A stretch of DNA of 36,871 nucleotides, taken from Thioalkalivibrio sp. (GTDB taxonomy: Bacteria; Pseudomonadota; Gammaproteobacteria; Ectothiorhodospirales; Ectothiorhodospiraceae). The position numbers and the translations under genes are program-made. Positions 9,266 to 19,628 of this stretch are shown piece after piece; the first letter of the stretch is position 1; every line of letters begins with the position of its first letter. Under the pieces are notes generated by a model, which searched no databases, was not told the DNA's origin, and saw only the letters and a program-made list of their open reading frames with translations. The stretch is taken from assembly GCF_007692535.1 (NCBI RefSeq), contig NZ_REBW01000061.1, positions 1 to 36,871 on the forward strand, read 5' to 3'.

Positions 9266-10301
9266 GGCCGTCCCGCGAGTGGCCGAAGATGCGCGGCCTC
9301 GTGTAATGATCGAGCGTGGGCGCCACCATGTTCATCAGCAGCACGGCGAAGGCCACCGCGTCCGGGTAGCCGCCCCAGGTGCGGATCACGTAGATCAGCA
9401 GGCCGATCCCGGCACCGAAGAGAATGCGTCCCGTTGGCGTGGTCGCCGCCGACACCGGGTCGGTGGCGATGAAGAAGGCGCCGATGATCGCGGCGCCGCT
9501 GAACACGTGGAACGCCGGCGAAGCGAAGTAGTCCGGGTCGATCACCCAGAAAACACCCGCGACCGTGGCCAGCGTCAGCAGCATGGACACCGGGATGTGC
9601 CAGGTGATCACGCGACGGTACAGCAGCCAGAGTCCGCCCAGCAGGAACAGGTTGCCCGCCCACTCCCACTCGGTCTGCGAGAACGACCCGAACACGGGGC
9701 TTTGGGTCACTTCGGTCACGGTCTGTCCGCTGACGATGCTCTCTCGCATCATGTCCAGCGGCGAGGCCCGCGTGATCGCGTCCCAGTCCATGCCCTCGGG
9801 CAGTCGCCCGGTAAGGGTCGTCTGCAAGGTCTGCAGCAAGCTCAGCGAGGCATTGGTCAGGCCCTCCGGCGAGGGCCAGAGCGAGAGTTCGCGCGGAAAC
9901 GAGACCAGCACCACCACGTAGCCGACCATGGCCGGGTTGAACGGGTTGTAGCCAAGCCCCCCGTACAGATGCTTGGCCACCACGATCGCAAAGGCGGTAC
10001 CGATCAGCAGGACCCAGACCGGCGCCAGCGGGGGAATCGCCAGCGCAAAGAGCCAGCCGGCCAGGATGGCGCTGGAATCACCGAGGGTCGCCAGGACCGG
10101 TCGCCCGCGCGCCGCCACCATCAGCGCCTCGAACGCGACCGAGAACAGGATGGCCAGGCTGACGTTGACCAGCACGCCCCAGCCGAAGAACCAGGTCATT
10201 GCCAGCGTGCCCGGCACCAGCGCGTACAGGACCTGGCGCATGACGCCGCCGACGCTGTGGCCGGGAATGAGGTGGGGGGAGGTGCAGGTCCGGAAGCGCA
10301 T
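9258..10301 (-). CDS. rnfD: Ion-translocating oxidoreductase complex subunit D
   Basis: LGDSSAILAGWLFALAIPPLAPVWVLLIGTAFAIVVAKHLYGGLGYNPFNPAMVGYVVVLVSFP, operon position. Confidence 0.96.
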   Translation of the reverse strand: MRFRTCTSPHLIPGHSVGGVMRQVLYALVPGTLAMTWFFGWGVLVNVSLAILFSVAFEALMVAARGRPVLATLGDSSAILAGWLFALAIPPLAPVWVLLIGTAFAIVVAKHLYGGLGYNPFNPAMVGYVVVLVSFPRELSLWPSPEGLTNASLSLLQTLQTTLTGRLPEGMDWDAITRASPLDMMRESIVSGQTVTEVTQSPVFGSFSQTEWEWAGNLFLLGGLWLLYRRVITWHIPVSMLLTLATVAGVFWVIDPDYFASPAFHVFSGAAIIGAFFIATDPVSAATTPTGRILFGAGIGLLIYVIRTWGGYPDAVAFAVLLMNMVAPTLDHYTRPRIFGHSRDGHG

Positions 10302-11872
10302 CAGCGGTCGGCCCGCTCGCGGTCAGCGGGGGATGCTTCCTCGTTCGCCTGTGCGCTCTTCTTCGCCCGTGCGCGCTCGATGGCGCCGTCGATGGCGGTC
10401 TTCCTGTCCGGGTCGGTATCCTTCTTTGCCAGCGCAGCTTTCTTGCGCGCGAGGCGTTCGGCCTTCTCCCGTTCCTCACGTTCCTGTCGCAACTGCCTGA
10501 ATTCGAAGCGTTCACGGGCGAGATCCGCCTTCTGACGCTCCTTCTCCCGGCCCCAGATCTCCTGCTTGGCGAAGCGGTAATACTGGACCAGCGGGATGTT
10601 GCTGGGGCAGACATGGGCGCAGCAGCCGCACTCGATGCAGTCGAACAGGCCGTAGTCCTGCACCGAGTCGAAGTCCTTGCCCTTCGCGAACCAGTACAAC
10701 TGCTGCGGGAGAAGGTTGGCCGGGCAGACACGGGTACATTCGCCGCAACGGATGCAGGGCATCACCGGGCCCGGCGCCGGGGTGTCCTCGACCCGCGTCG
10801 TCAGAAGACAGTTGGTCCCCTTGATCACCGGTACCGCGTCGTCGCCGATGGCGAAACCCATCATCGGGCCGCCCATGACCAGGCGGTCGACGCCGGGCGC
10901 GTACCCGCCGGCGGCCGCGACCACATCCGCGAAGGTGGTGCCGATCAGTGCCTCGACATTGCGCGGTTCGCGAATGCCCGGTCCGGTGACCGTGACGATG
11001 CGCGAGATTAGCGGCTGTCCGTGCAGCACCGCGTCGCGTATGGCCTTCAGCGTGCCCGCGTTCTGGCAGACGATCCCCAGGTCCGCGGGCAGTCCGGCAC
11101 TCGGGACCTCGCGCCCCGTCAGCACCTGGATCAACTGACGCTCACCGCCGGTCGGATAGATGCTGGGGATGGAGACGAGACGGATGAAGTCCGATTCCTC
11201 GCCGCGCCGGGCGTCGGTGAGCGCGCGCAGGGCCTCGGGCTTGTTGTCCTCGACCGCGAAAAGCACCCGCTCTGCGCCGAGGATGTGCGCGACGATGCGG
11301 GCACCCTCCAGGATCGCCTCGGGGTAGGTGCGCATCAGGATGTCGTCACAACTGATGTAGGGCTCGCACTCGGCGCCGTTCACCACCAGCGTGTGGATGC
11401 GCTTTCCGGCGCGCGGATTGAGCTTGGCCGCGGTCGGGAACGCCGCACCGCCCATGCCGACGATGCCCGCGGCGCGTACCCGTTCACGCAGGCTGCGCGC
11501 GTCCCGCTCCCGCCAGTCGGGCCAGGCCGGCAAGCGGGTGTCGCCCCATTGGTCGTGGGCATCGGATTCGATGACGATGCAGGGTGCGCTGAGGCAGGAG
11601 GGGTGGGGTATCGGGTGATCGACGATGTCCTTGATCCGGCCCGAGGTCGGCGCGTGCACATGCGCGCAGATGTAGTCCTTCGCCTGGCTGATCCGCTGCC
11701 CCTTGAACACATGGTCGCCGGGCTGGACCAGAGGCTCCGTCGGGGCGCCGATGTGCTGCGACAGCGGCACGTAAAGGTACTTCGGCACGCCCATTGTGAG
11801 CAGTGGATGGGCCGTGCTTTCCGCCTTGTGGTCGGGCAGTTTCAGGCCGCCGTGGAAGCGATGCAGTTGCAT
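10301..11872 (-). CDS. rnfC: Ion-translocating oxidoreductase complex subunit C
   Basis: FHGGLKLPDHKAES, GMGGAAFPTAAKLNP, NGAECEPYISCDD, two ferredoxin clusters CIRCGECTRVCPANLLP and CIECGCCAHVCPSNIPLVQYYR. Confidence 0.97.
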   Translation of the reverse strand: MQLHRFHGGLKLPDHKAESTAHPLLTMGVPKYLYVPLSQHIGAPTEPLVQPGDHVFKGQRISQAKDYICAHVHAPTSGRIKDIVDHPIPHPSCLSAPCIVIESDAHDQWGDTRLPAWPDWRERDARSLRERVRAAGIVGMGGAAFPTAAKLNPRAGKRIHTLVVNGAECEPYISCDDILMRTYPEAILEGARIVAHILGAERVLFAVEDNKPEALRALTDARRGEESDFIRLVSIPSIYPTGGERQLIQVLTGREVPSAGLPADLGIVCQNAGTLKAIRDAVLHGQPLISRIVTVTGPGIREPRNVEALIGTTFADVVAAAGGYAPGVDRLVMGGPMMGFAIGDDAVPVIKGTNCLLTTRVEDTPAPGPVMPCIRCGECTRVCPANLLPQQLYWFAKGKDFDSVQDYGLFDCIECGCCAHVCPSNIPLVQYYRFAKQEIWGREKERQKADLARERFEFRQLRQEREEREKAERLARKKAALAKKDTDPDRKTAIDGAIERARAKKSAQANEEASPADRERADR

Positions 11873-11899
11873 GGGCGCATTCTATGGGAATCACGGCCC

Positions 11900-12487
11900 T
11901 CAGGCGGATTCCCGGCGTTTCCCGATGGCATGGCGCCCTTCCCGGCGCGGGCGCTCGATTGGCGAGGGCTCCGGCTGCGACCAGCGCCAGTCGGTGATGT
12001 CCTGCTGCAGCGGAACCATGAAGATGCAGTCGACCGGGCAGGGTTCCAGGCACAGTTCGCAGCCGGTGCATTCCTCCTCGATCACCGTGTGCATCTGCTT
12101 GGCGGCGCCGACGATGGCGTCCACGGGGCAGGCCTGGATGCACAGGGTGCAGCCGATGCAGGTCTGCTCGTCGATCACCGCGACCGACTTTTCCCGGGTC
12201 TCGGCCTCGAGCGGCTTCGGGTCGCGGCCGAGCAGGTCCGCCAGCGCCAGTACCGTCGGCTCGCCGCCCGGGGGGCAGCGGTTGATGTCGGCCTCGCCAG
12301 CCGAGATGGCCTCGGCATAGGGCCGACAGCCCGGGTAACTGCACTGGCCACACTGCGTCTGCGGCAGCAGGGAATCGATCTGGTCTACGATCGGGTCGCC
12401 CTCGACCCGGAAGCGCTGCGCCGAGTAGCCCAGGATCAACCCGAAGGCGAGCGCGAGTCCGGCGATGGCAAGGATAGCGTGGAGCAT
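11900..12487 (-). CDS. rnfB: Ion-translocating oxidoreductase complex subunit B
   Basis: [28 protein letters not shown] plus [19 protein letters not shown] and [16 protein letters not shown]. Confidence 0.97.
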   Translation of the reverse strand: MLHAILAIAGLALAFGLILGYSAQRFRVEGDPIVDQIDSLLPQTQCGQCSYPGCRPYAEAISAGEADINRCPPGGEPTVLALADLLGRDPKPLEAETREKSVAVIDEQTCIGCTLCIQACPVDAIVGAAKQMHTVIEEECTGCELCLEPCPVDCIFMVPLQQDITDWRWSQPEPSPIERPRREGRHAIGKRRESA

Positions 12488-12489
12488 GA

Positions 12490-13068
12490 TCAGAGGCGCA
12501 CCAGGCCGGAGAAGCCCATGAAGGCCAGGGACATCAGTCCGGCCGTGATCATCGCGATCGCGCTGCCGCGGAAGGGCACCGGCACGTCCGCGGCGGCGAT
12601 GCGCTCACGGATCGCCGAGAACAGGATCAGCACGATCGAGAAACCGACCGCGGCGCCGAAGCCGTACAGGGCCGACTCGACGAACCCGTGCGCTTCCTGC
12701 ACGTTCAGCAGCGCCACCCCGAGCACGGCGCAGTTGGTGGTGATCAGTGGCAGGAAGATCCCCAGCACGTTGTACAGCAGGGGACTGGTCTTGTGCACCA
12801 CCATCTCGGTGAACTGCACCACCGCGGCAATGACCAGGATGAAGGCGATGGTGCGCAGGTATTCGAGGCCGAGCGGAGTCAGCAGATACTCGTTGATCAG
12901 GTAGCTGCTGACCGCGGACAGGGTCAGCACGAAGGTCGTCGCCAGACCCATGCCGGTGGCGGTCTCGACCTTGCGCGACACGCCCATGAAGGGACACAGG
13001 CCGAGGAACTTCACCAGGACGAAGTTGTTGACCAGAATCGTGCTGATAAGGATCAGGGCGTATTCCAC
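12490..13068 (-). CDS. rnfA: Ion-translocating oxidoreductase complex subunit A
   Basis: [52 protein letters not shown] start at 13068 preferred over the longer ORF. Confidence 0.95.
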   Translation of the reverse strand: MEYALILISTILVNNFVLVKFLGLCPFMGVSRKVETATGMGLATTFVLTLSAVSSYLINEYLLTPLGLEYLRTIAFILVIAAVVQFTEMVVHKTSPLLYNVLGIFLPLITTNCAVLGVALLNVQEAHGFVESALYGFGAAVGFSIVLILFSAIRERIAAADVPVPFRGSAIAMITAGLMSLAFMGFSGLVRL

Positions 13069-13165
13069 GGCAATCCCGGGCGGTGCAATGAAACAAAGTA
13101 TCGGGCAGCGGGAGGGATTCACTCAACCGCGCCGGTGCCTGCACCTGGCTGTGCTCCCTAGGCAA

Positions 13166-13187
13166 CGAACTTCCCGCTTGGCCCACC
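13166..13187. repeat. Solo copy of the arm of the 7756-7825 inverted repeat, upstream of rnfA
   Basis: CGAACTTCCCGCTTGGCCCACC differs by one base from CGAACTTCCCGCATGGCCCACC at 7804-7825. Confidence 0.75.
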
Positions 13188-13256
13188 GGCTCCAACATAG
13201 CACCCCGGCGGAAGGGTTGCGTCTGTCTCCACAGGTCCAGCATGGACACGGGCGCC

Positions 13257-13952
13257 CTATCGCCCGCGGGCCATCGCCTCGGGCATCACGGCCGCAAAAT
13301 CCGGGAAGCTGCGGTGGTGGCCGAATGGCCCCTCGACGCCTTCACGGAGCACCGCCGCGGTGTGCATGCGCGTCAGCGCCGCAGCATCCAGTTCTTCCGG
13401 GCGGTCCGACAGGAAGAGGATCTGTTCCGGCGGCAGCCCGATTTCCGCCGCGATCCGGCGGTAGCTGTCGGCGTCGCGCTTGCCGCCGATGCGGGTGTCG
13501 TAATAACCGCTGAAAAGCGGATTCAGGTCCCCTGCGTCGGTGTGCCCGAAGAGCAGCTTCTGGGCATGCACGGACCCCGAGGAGAAGATGTACAGGTCGA
13601 TCCCCGCGTCCTTCCAGCGACGCAGGGCCTCGGGTACGTCGGGGTAGACGTGTCCGCGGAAGTCGCCCTTTTCGTAACCGTGTTCCCAGATCAGCCCCTG
13701 CAGGGCCTTCAGCGGGGTGATCTTCTGGTCGGCGTCCATCCAGGCCCGCATGCGCTCGATCAGCGCCGTGTCGTCGAGATCGCCGCCCGCGTAGGCGCGT
13801 GCATCGGCGAGCAGGCGCGCGACCCGAGGCTCGTCGCGATGCTCCCGCACGAATCCCGCGAGATGCGCCGCGGCATAGGGGAAGAGAATGTCATGGACGA
13901 ACGACAGGCTGGTGGTGGTGCCCTCGATGTCCAGCAGGACGGCCCTGGTCAT
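13257..13952 (-). CDS. mtnC: 2,3-diketo-5-methylthiopentyl-1-phosphate enolase-phosphatase (E1)
   Basis: MTRAVLLDIEGTTTSLSFVHDILFPYA; LYIFSSGSVHAQKLLFGHTDAGDL; HAD fold. Confidence 0.95.
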   Translation of the reverse strand: MTRAVLLDIEGTTTSLSFVHDILFPYAAAHLAGFVREHRDEPRVARLLADARAYAGGDLDDTALIERMRAWMDADQKITPLKALQGLIWEHGYEKGDFRGHVYPDVPEALRRWKDAGIDLYIFSSGSVHAQKLLFGHTDAGDLNPLFSGYYDTRIGGKRDADSYRRIAAEIGLPPEQILFLSDRPEELDAAALTRMHTAAVLREGVEGPFGHHRSFPDFAAVMPEAMARGR

Positions 13953-14509
13953 TGTGCCGATCCGGGCAGCTCGTCCAGCATCGGAAAACGGCGGGCGATC
14001 CCTTCACCGGTGAATTGCGCAACCCAGCCCTCGGTGTTGGTGAAGAGGCGGATCGCGGTGAAGTGCGGTGCCGGACCCATGTCGAACCAGTGCCGGGTGC
14101 CGGCCGGAACCGAGATCAGGTCGCCCGCCTCGGCGTGCAGGCCCAGCACCTCGCCGCCGATGTGCAGGCAGAAGAGCCCGCTGCCCTCGACGAAGAAGCG
14201 GACCTCGTCCTCGCTGTGGGTATGCTCGTCGAGGAATTTCTCGCGGAATTCCGCTCGCTGCGGGTGATCCGGCGTCAGGCGCACGACATCCGCGGTGGAG
14301 AACCCGCGTTCGCGCTTCAGGCGCTCGACGTCATCGGCATAGGCCGTGAGGATGGTCTCCTGGTCGGCGCCCGGGGGCAGGTCGCGGCTGGCATCCCAGC
14401 GTTCGAAGCCGATGCCGGCGTCGGCCAGGATCCGGGTGATCTCGGCGGTGTCTTCGATGTGCGTGCCCTCGCCGGGCGCGGAATCCGGGTAGACGTAGAG
14501 GGTGGTCAT
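13949..14509 (-). CDS. mtnD: Acireductone dioxygenase
   Basis: FLDEHTHSEDEVRFFVEGSGLF cupin motif; GTRHWFDMGPAPHFTAIRLFTNTEGWVA. Confidence 0.96.
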   Translation of the reverse strand: MTTLYVYPDSAPGEGTHIEDTAEITRILADAGIGFERWDASRDLPPGADQETILTAYADDVERLKRERGFSTADVVRLTPDHPQRAEFREKFLDEHTHSEDEVRFFVEGSGLFCLHIGGEVLGLHAEAGDLISVPAGTRHWFDMGPAPHFTAIRLFTNTEGWVAQFTGEGIARRFPMLDELPGSAQ

Positions 14510-15129
14510 GGGTTCAGCCTCCGGGAAAGGATCTCGCATTCGAACAGGAACTCGAAGGCCTCGATATGCTGCACGGCAGCTTCCACCGAGCGCCCCCAGG
14601 TGTACAGACCATGACTGCCGATCAGGTATCCGGACAGCGTGGGGTTGCGGTTCATGTAGTGGTCCACCTGCGCCGCCAGTTGCGGCATGTCCTGGGTGTT
14701 CGCAAAGACGGGCACGGGCAGCGAGGTCTCGTGGGTGGTGATCGCGGGAAAGGCCTTCAGCACCTCGTAGTCGTCCAGGGTCAGCCCCTGGGGGAACAGG
14801 CGCGACAGCACCGTCGCGTTCACCGAATGGGTGTGCAGCACGGCGCCGATGTCGGGGTCGCGCCGGTACATCACGATGTGCAGGAAGGTCTCCGCCGAGG
14901 GCTTCTTGCCGGGCGACAGGATGTTGCCGTCGAGGTCCACGACCATGAACCCGTTGTCGTCCAGGTGGCCCTTGTGGCGCCCGGAGACGGTGATCACGAT
15001 CTGCTCGTCGTTCAGCCGTGCGGAGAAGTTGCCCGCGGTCGCGGGTACCCAGCCGCGCTGGGCGAACAGGCGCCCCGCGTCGGCCAGCAGCCGGACCTGC
15101 GCCTTGAATTCCAGTGTATCTTCAATCAT
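14506..15129 (-). CDS. mtnB: Methylthioribulose-1-phosphate dehydratase
   Basis: Class II aldolase fold: FAQRGWVPATAGNFSARL, AVLHTHSVNATVLSRLFP, LIGSHGLYTWGRSVEAAVQHIEAFEFLFECE. Confidence 0.95.
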   Translation of the reverse strand: MIEDTLEFKAQVRLLADAGRLFAQRGWVPATAGNFSARLNDEQIVITVSGRHKGHLDDNGFMVVDLDGNILSPGKKPSAETFLHIVMYRRDPDIGAVLHTHSVNATVLSRLFPQGLTLDDYEVLKAFPAITTHETSLPVPVFANTQDMPQLAAQVDHYMNRNPTLSGYLIGSHGLYTWGRSVEAAVQHIEAFEFLFECEILSRRLNP

Positions 15130-15237
15130 TCCAATGCCGCGAAAAGTGGCGAAGCTTACGCCAGCCTGCGTTGTAAGGAAACTCCAGCTCCCGGTCAGAG
15201 ACCCCGATCATCCGCGTAAATTCGGTCGCAGCCCTGT

Positions 15238-15314
15238 GGAGTGCGGGAGCTTGCTCCCGCTATCGGACGGTCGGGCCGCCCTAGGGGAAAAGCGGCGGCA
15301 ATCCGCCGCACTCC
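15238..15314. repeat. REPIN-like element, copy 1
   Basis: GGAGTGCGGGAGCTTGCTCCCGC ... GCGGCGGCAATCCGCCGCACTCC: terminal IR GGAGTGCGG/CCGCACTCC with two internal hairpins. Confidence 0.85.
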
Positions 15315-15356
15315 ATAGTGGACCTGTGTTTTTACCGGGTGTCGCCGAAGGCCTGT

Positions 15357-15432
15357 GGAGTGCGGGAGCTTGCTCCCGCTTTGGAGCGTTCGGGCTGCCC
15401 AGGGCAAGAGCGGCGGCAATCCGCCGCGCTCT
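15357..15432. repeat. REPIN-like element, copy 2 (degenerate right end)
   Basis: GGAGTGCGGGAGCTTGCTCCCGC ... GCGGCGGCAATCCGCCGCGCTCT. Confidence 0.82.
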
Positions 15433-15477
15433 AGAGGTTCGGCGACGTCCCTTGGTGCCCTGCGGAGGCTGCGGACG

Positions 15478-17613
15478 CTACTTGACCCGCATGCCGGGAA
15501 GGGCGCCGTCGTCCGGGGCGAGCAGGAAGATGTCCTTCCCGCCCGGACCGGCGGCCAGGACCATCCCCTCGGAGACGCCGAAGCGCATCTTGCGTGGAGC
15601 CAGGTTCGCGACCATGACCGTGAGCCGGCCGGCAAGGTCTTCGGGCGCGTAGGCGGAGCGGATGCCGGCGAAAACCTGGCGCTGTTCGCCACCGAGATCG
15701 AGGGTGAGCCGCAGCAGCTTGTCCGCACCCTCGACGTACTCGGCGGCAGCGATGCGCGCCACGCGCAGGTCGAGGCGGGCGAAGGTTTCGTAGTCGATGG
15801 TTTCGGCGATGGGGTCCATGACGGGTTCCTGTGCTCCGGCGGACGTGCCGGCCGTGGCTGCATCGGCCGACGTCCCGGATCCAGGGGCGGCGCCTGGTGG
15901 CGCCGCATCGGCAGCACCCGCTCCTGTCGGTGCCATACCGGCAGGGCCTGCATCCGTCGGCGCCAGGCTCTCCCGGGAGGCCTCGAGCAGGGCCGTCACC
16001 GCAGCCGGCTCGATCCGGGTCATCAGCGCCTCGTAGGGCCGGATGGTTCCACCGATCAGCGGTTCTTCCCGGGCCGCCCAGGCGAGGTCCTCGCGGTTCA
16101 GGAAGCGGCCCGCCTGCGCGGCCAGGCGGGGCAGCACGGGAGCGAGGTAGATGATCAGGATGCGGAACAGATCCAGCCCCTGGGTGCAGGTCGCCTGGAC
16201 CTCGTCGGCGCGTTCCGGATCCTTCGCCAGCACCCACGGCCTGGCCTCGTCGATGTACTGGTTGGCCTGGTCGGCCAGCGCCATGATCTGCCGCATGGCC
16301 TGACTGTACTCACGGCCCTCGTAGTAGCGGGCGATCGTATCGCCGGCGACGACGAACTGCTGGTGCAGCTCGGGGCGCGGCAGCCGGGGGGACAGCGCGC
16401 CGTCGAAGCGCTTGGTCAGGAAACCGGCGCAGCGGCTGGCGATGTTGACCACCTTTCCGACCAGATCGGAGTTCACGCGCTGCACGAAGTCATCCAGGCT
16501 GAGGTCGATGTCGTCGACACCCGCGCCCAGCTTCGCCGCGAAGTAGTAGCGCAGGGCTTCGGGGTTCAGGTGGTCGAGGAAGTCGCGGGCGCGGATGAAG
16601 GTGCCGCGGGACTTCGACATCTTCTGGCCGTTCACGGTGAGGAAGCCGTGGCAGAACACCGCGGTCGGGGTGCGGAAGCCGGCGCCGTGCAGCATCGCCG
16701 GCCAGAACAATGTGTGAAAGTAGGCGATGTCCTTGCCGATGAAATGGTACATCTCGGTCTCGGAGCCCGCGCCCCACCAGGCGTCGAAGTCCAGCCCCTC
16801 CTGCTCCGCATAGGCCTTGAAGCTGGCCATGTAGCCGACCGGCGCGTCCAGCCACACGTAGAAGAACTTGCCCGGTGCGTCCGGAATCTCGAAGCCGAAG
16901 TAGGGCGCGTCGCGCGAGATGTCCCAATCCGCCAGGCCCGCCTCGAACCACTCGTTCAGCTTGTTGCGGATCGCGCTCTGCAGCCGCCCTGAACCCGTCC
17001 AATCGCGCAGGAAGGTCTCGAAGTCCGCGAGCTGGAAGAAGTAGTGCTCGGAGTCGCGGGGCACCGGGCGTGCTCCGCTGATGGCCGAGACCGCGTCCTG
17101 CAGATCCATCGGGCTGTAGGTGGCGCCGCAGGCCTCGCAGGAATCGCCGTACTGGTCGGTTGCGCCGCATTTGGGGCAGGTGCCCTTGATGAAGCGGTCG
17201 GGCAGGAACAGGCCTGCCTCCGGGTCATAGGCCTGCTGGATGGTGCGCACCGCGATGTGGCCGCCCGCCTTCAGCGCCTTATAGATAAAGGTGGCGCAAT
17301 AGCGGTTCTCTTCCGAGTGCGTGCTGTGATAGTGATCGAAGCCGACCAGAAATTCGGCGAAATCCGCCTCGTGCTCGGTGCGCACCCGGGCAATCAACGC
17401 CTCCGGCTCGATGCCCTCGGCTCGCGCCTTGAGCATGATCGGGGTCCCGTGGGCGTCGTCCGCGCAGACATAGATCGCCTCGTGACCCCGCGCGCGCTGG
17501 AAGCGCGCCCAGATGTCCGTCTGGATGTATTCGACCAGATGTCCCAGGTGGATCGGGCCGTTGGCGTACGGCAGGGCGCTGGTGATGAGGATCTTGCGGC
17601 GGGATTCGGTCAT
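15478..17613 (-). CDS. metG: Methionyl-tRNA synthetase with C-terminal tRNA-binding domain
   Basis: [31 protein letters not shown], zinc region [29 protein letters not shown]-terminal [28 protein letters not shown]. Confidence 0.98.
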   Translation of the reverse strand: MTESRRKILITSALPYANGPIHLGHLVEYIQTDIWARFQRARGHEAIYVCADDAHGTPIMLKARAEGIEPEALIARVRTEHEADFAEFLVGFDHYHSTHSEENRYCATFIYKALKAGGHIAVRTIQQAYDPEAGLFLPDRFIKGTCPKCGATDQYGDSCEACGATYSPMDLQDAVSAISGARPVPRDSEHYFFQLADFETFLRDWTGSGRLQSAIRNKLNEWFEAGLADWDISRDAPYFGFEIPDAPGKFFYVWLDAPVGYMASFKAYAEQEGLDFDAWWGAGSETEMYHFIGKDIAYFHTLFWPAMLHGAGFRTPTAVFCHGFLTVNGQKMSKSRGTFIRARDFLDHLNPEALRYYFAAKLGAGVDDIDLSLDDFVQRVNSDLVGKVVNIASRCAGFLTKRFDGALSPRLPRPELHQQFVVAGDTIARYYEGREYSQAMRQIMALADQANQYIDEARPWVLAKDPERADEVQATCTQGLDLFRILIIYLAPVLPRLAAQAGRFLNREDLAWAAREEPLIGGTIRPYEALMTRIEPAAVTALLEASRESLAPTDAGPAGMAPTGAGAADAAPPGAAPGSGTSADAATAGTSAGAQEPVMDPIAETIDYETFARLDLRVARIAAAEYVEGADKLLRLTLDLGGEQRQVFAGIRSAYAPEDLAGRLTVMVANLAPRKMRFGVSEGMVLAAGPGGKDIFLLAPDDGALPGMRVK

Positions 17614-17847
17614 CGCGGGCAGGCGGTCTCTTTTGGCGTGAGGCGGGCGGCGGCTAACCCATTATTCTCGGGGCTGGGCTGTGGCTTGTCGAGGCGTTGG
17701 TGCGCAGAAGGAGCCCGGCTTGACCGCCTCGGCGCGGTCGATCGCCCCTGTCGCCGCTATTGTGCCGCACGCCGTGGGTGATTTGGCGGGGCGGTTCCCG
17801 ATCGTTACTATGCGCGGTCTAGGCAAATCACAGGGAATCAGTCAACC

Positions 17848-18939
17848 ATGTCCGAGTTATCGCGTCTGCAGATCGAAACCGCCCTGAAAACGGTTCAGGA
17901 CAAGTACCTGGAGAAGGACCTGATGGCGGCGGGCGCCGTGAAGGACATCGGCATCGACGGCGCGCGGGCCACGGTCGCGATCGAACTGGGATATTCGGCT
18001 TCGGGCTATTTCGACGAACTGCGCGAAAATGTGGAGAAGGCGCTCGCGACCGTAGACGGCCTCGATCACGCCGATGTCACGATATCCAGCCGGGTGGTTT
18101 CGCATGCGGTGCAGAAGAGTCTGAAACCGATGGCCGGCATCAAGAACATCATCGCCGTGGCTTCGGGCAAGGGCGGGGTGGGCAAGTCGACCACCGCGGT
18201 CAACCTGGCGCTGGCCCTGGCTGCAGAGGGCGGCAAGGTCGGGATCCTGGACGCCGACATTTACGGCCCCAGCCAGCCGCGGATGCTCGGGATCACCGAC
18301 AAGCCGGAGTCCAAGGACGGCAAGAGCATGGAACCGCTGCGGAAATACGGTCTGCAGGCGATGTCGATCGGCTTCCTGATCGAGGAAGACACCCCGATGA
18401 TCTGGCGCGGACCGATGGTGACCCAGGCGCTGGAGCAGTTGCTGCGCGATACCAACTGGGAGGATCTGGACTATCTCGTGGTCGACCTGCCGCCGGGCAC
18501 CGGCGACATCCAGCTCACGCTGTCCCAGAAGATCCCGGTCAGCGGGGCGGTGATCGTGACGACGCCCCAGGACATCGCCCTGCTGGACGCGCGCAAGGGC
18601 CTGAAGATGTTCGAAAAGGTGGACGTGCCTGTGCTGGGCATCGTCGAGAACATGAGCATCCACATCTGCTCAAAGTGCGGCCACGAGGAGTACATCTTCG
18701 GTCAGGGCGGTGGCGAGAAGATGGCGACCGACTACAGCGTCGACCTGCTCGGCGCGCTGCCGCTGGACATCAGCATCCGCGAGCAGGCCGACGGCGGCGA
18801 GCCGACGGTGGTGCGCTCACCCGACAGCCGCATCGCGGAGATCTACCGCGAGATCGCCCGCCGCACCGGCGCCAAGCTGGCCGAGACGAGCAAGGATTAC
18901 AGCGGCAAGTTCCCGAGCATCGTGATCAAGAACACCTGA
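17848..18939 (+). CDS. apbC: Fe-S cluster carrier ATPase, Mrp/NBP35/ApbC family
   Basis: ASGKGGVGKSTTAVNLALALAAEGGKVGILDADIYGPSQPRMLG; LVVDLPPGTGDIQLTLSQ; GIVENMSIHICSKCGHEEYIFGQGGG. Confidence 0.97.
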   Translation: MSELSRLQIETALKTVQDKYLEKDLMAAGAVKDIGIDGARATVAIELGYSASGYFDELRENVEKALATVDGLDHADVTISSRVVSHAVQKSLKPMAGIKNIIAVASGKGGVGKSTTAVNLALALAAEGGKVGILDADIYGPSQPRMLGITDKPESKDGKSMEPLRKYGLQAMSIGFLIEEDTPMIWRGPMVTQALEQLLRDTNWEDLDYLVVDLPPGTGDIQLTLSQKIPVSGAVIVTTPQDIALLDARKGLKMFEKVDVPVLGIVENMSIHICSKCGHEEYIFGQGGGEKMATDYSVDLLGALPLDISIREQADGGEPTVVRSPDSRIAEIYREIARRTGAKLAETSKDYSGKFPSIVIKNT

Positions 18940-18942
18940 CCG

Positions 18943-19509
18943 ATGTCCATCAAGTCGGACCGGTGGATTCGTCGCATGGCCGAGTCCACCGGCATGATCG
19001 AGCCCTTCGAGCCGGGACAGGTGCGTTTCCGCGAGGATCTGCGCATCGTGTCCTACGGAACCTCGAGTTACGGCTACGATGTCCGCTGCGCGGACGAATT
19101 CAAGATCTTCACGAACATCAACAGCTCGATCGTCGATCCGAAGTCCTTCGATGAACGCAGCTTCGTCGACGTGAAGGCCGATGTCTGCATCATCCCGCCG
19201 AACTCCTTCGCGCTGGCGCGTACGGTGGAATACTTCCGGATTCCGCGCAACGTGCTGACGATCTGCCTCGGCAAAAGCACCTATGCGCGCTGCGGGATCA
19301 TCGTCAACGTAACGCCGCTGGAGCCCGAGTGGGAGGGGCACGTGACGCTGGAGTTCTCGAACACCACGCCGCTGCCGGCCAAGATCTACGCCAACGAGGG
19401 CATCGCCCAGATGCTGTTCCTGGAATCCGACGAGGTCTGCGAGACTTCCTACAGGGACCGAGGCGGAAAGTACCAGGGCCAGCGGGGCGTCACCCTGCCC
19501 AAGACCTGA
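18943..19509 (+). CDS. dcd: dCTP deaminase
   Basis: [77 protein letters not shown]. Confidence 0.97.
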   Translation: MSIKSDRWIRRMAESTGMIEPFEPGQVRFREDLRIVSYGTSSYGYDVRCADEFKIFTNINSSIVDPKSFDERSFVDVKADVCIIPPNSFALARTVEYFRIPRNVLTICLGKSTYARCGIIVNVTPLEPEWEGHVTLEFSNTTPLPAKIYANEGIAQMLFLESDEVCETSYRDRGGKYQGQRGVTLPKT

Positions 19510-19580
19510 GACGGGGCCTGCCGCGCACCAACGCGGGCGCACCGGGGGCGTATCAGCGTGAAAGTCATGGCCCCCGTTCT

Positions 19581-19610
19581 GTAGGTCGGGTTAGCGTAGC
19601 GTAACCCGAC
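19581..19610. repeat. Palindromic repeat GTAGGTCGGGTTAGCGTAGCGTAACCCGAC
   Basis: Same family as copies at 28482, 28534, 30122, 30253 and 30310; hairpin stem GTCGGGTTA/TAACCCGAC. Confidence 0.9.
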
Positions 19611-19628
19611 GTGCCGGGGACGACTCAT

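Noticed and set aside
11021-12904. 627-aa plus-strand ORF opposite rnfC/rnfB/rnfA
   Set aside because: Spans several well-supported minus-strand genes; low-quality composition.
15355-16992. 545-aa plus-strand ORF opposite metG
   Set aside because: Antisense shadow of metG; no family features.
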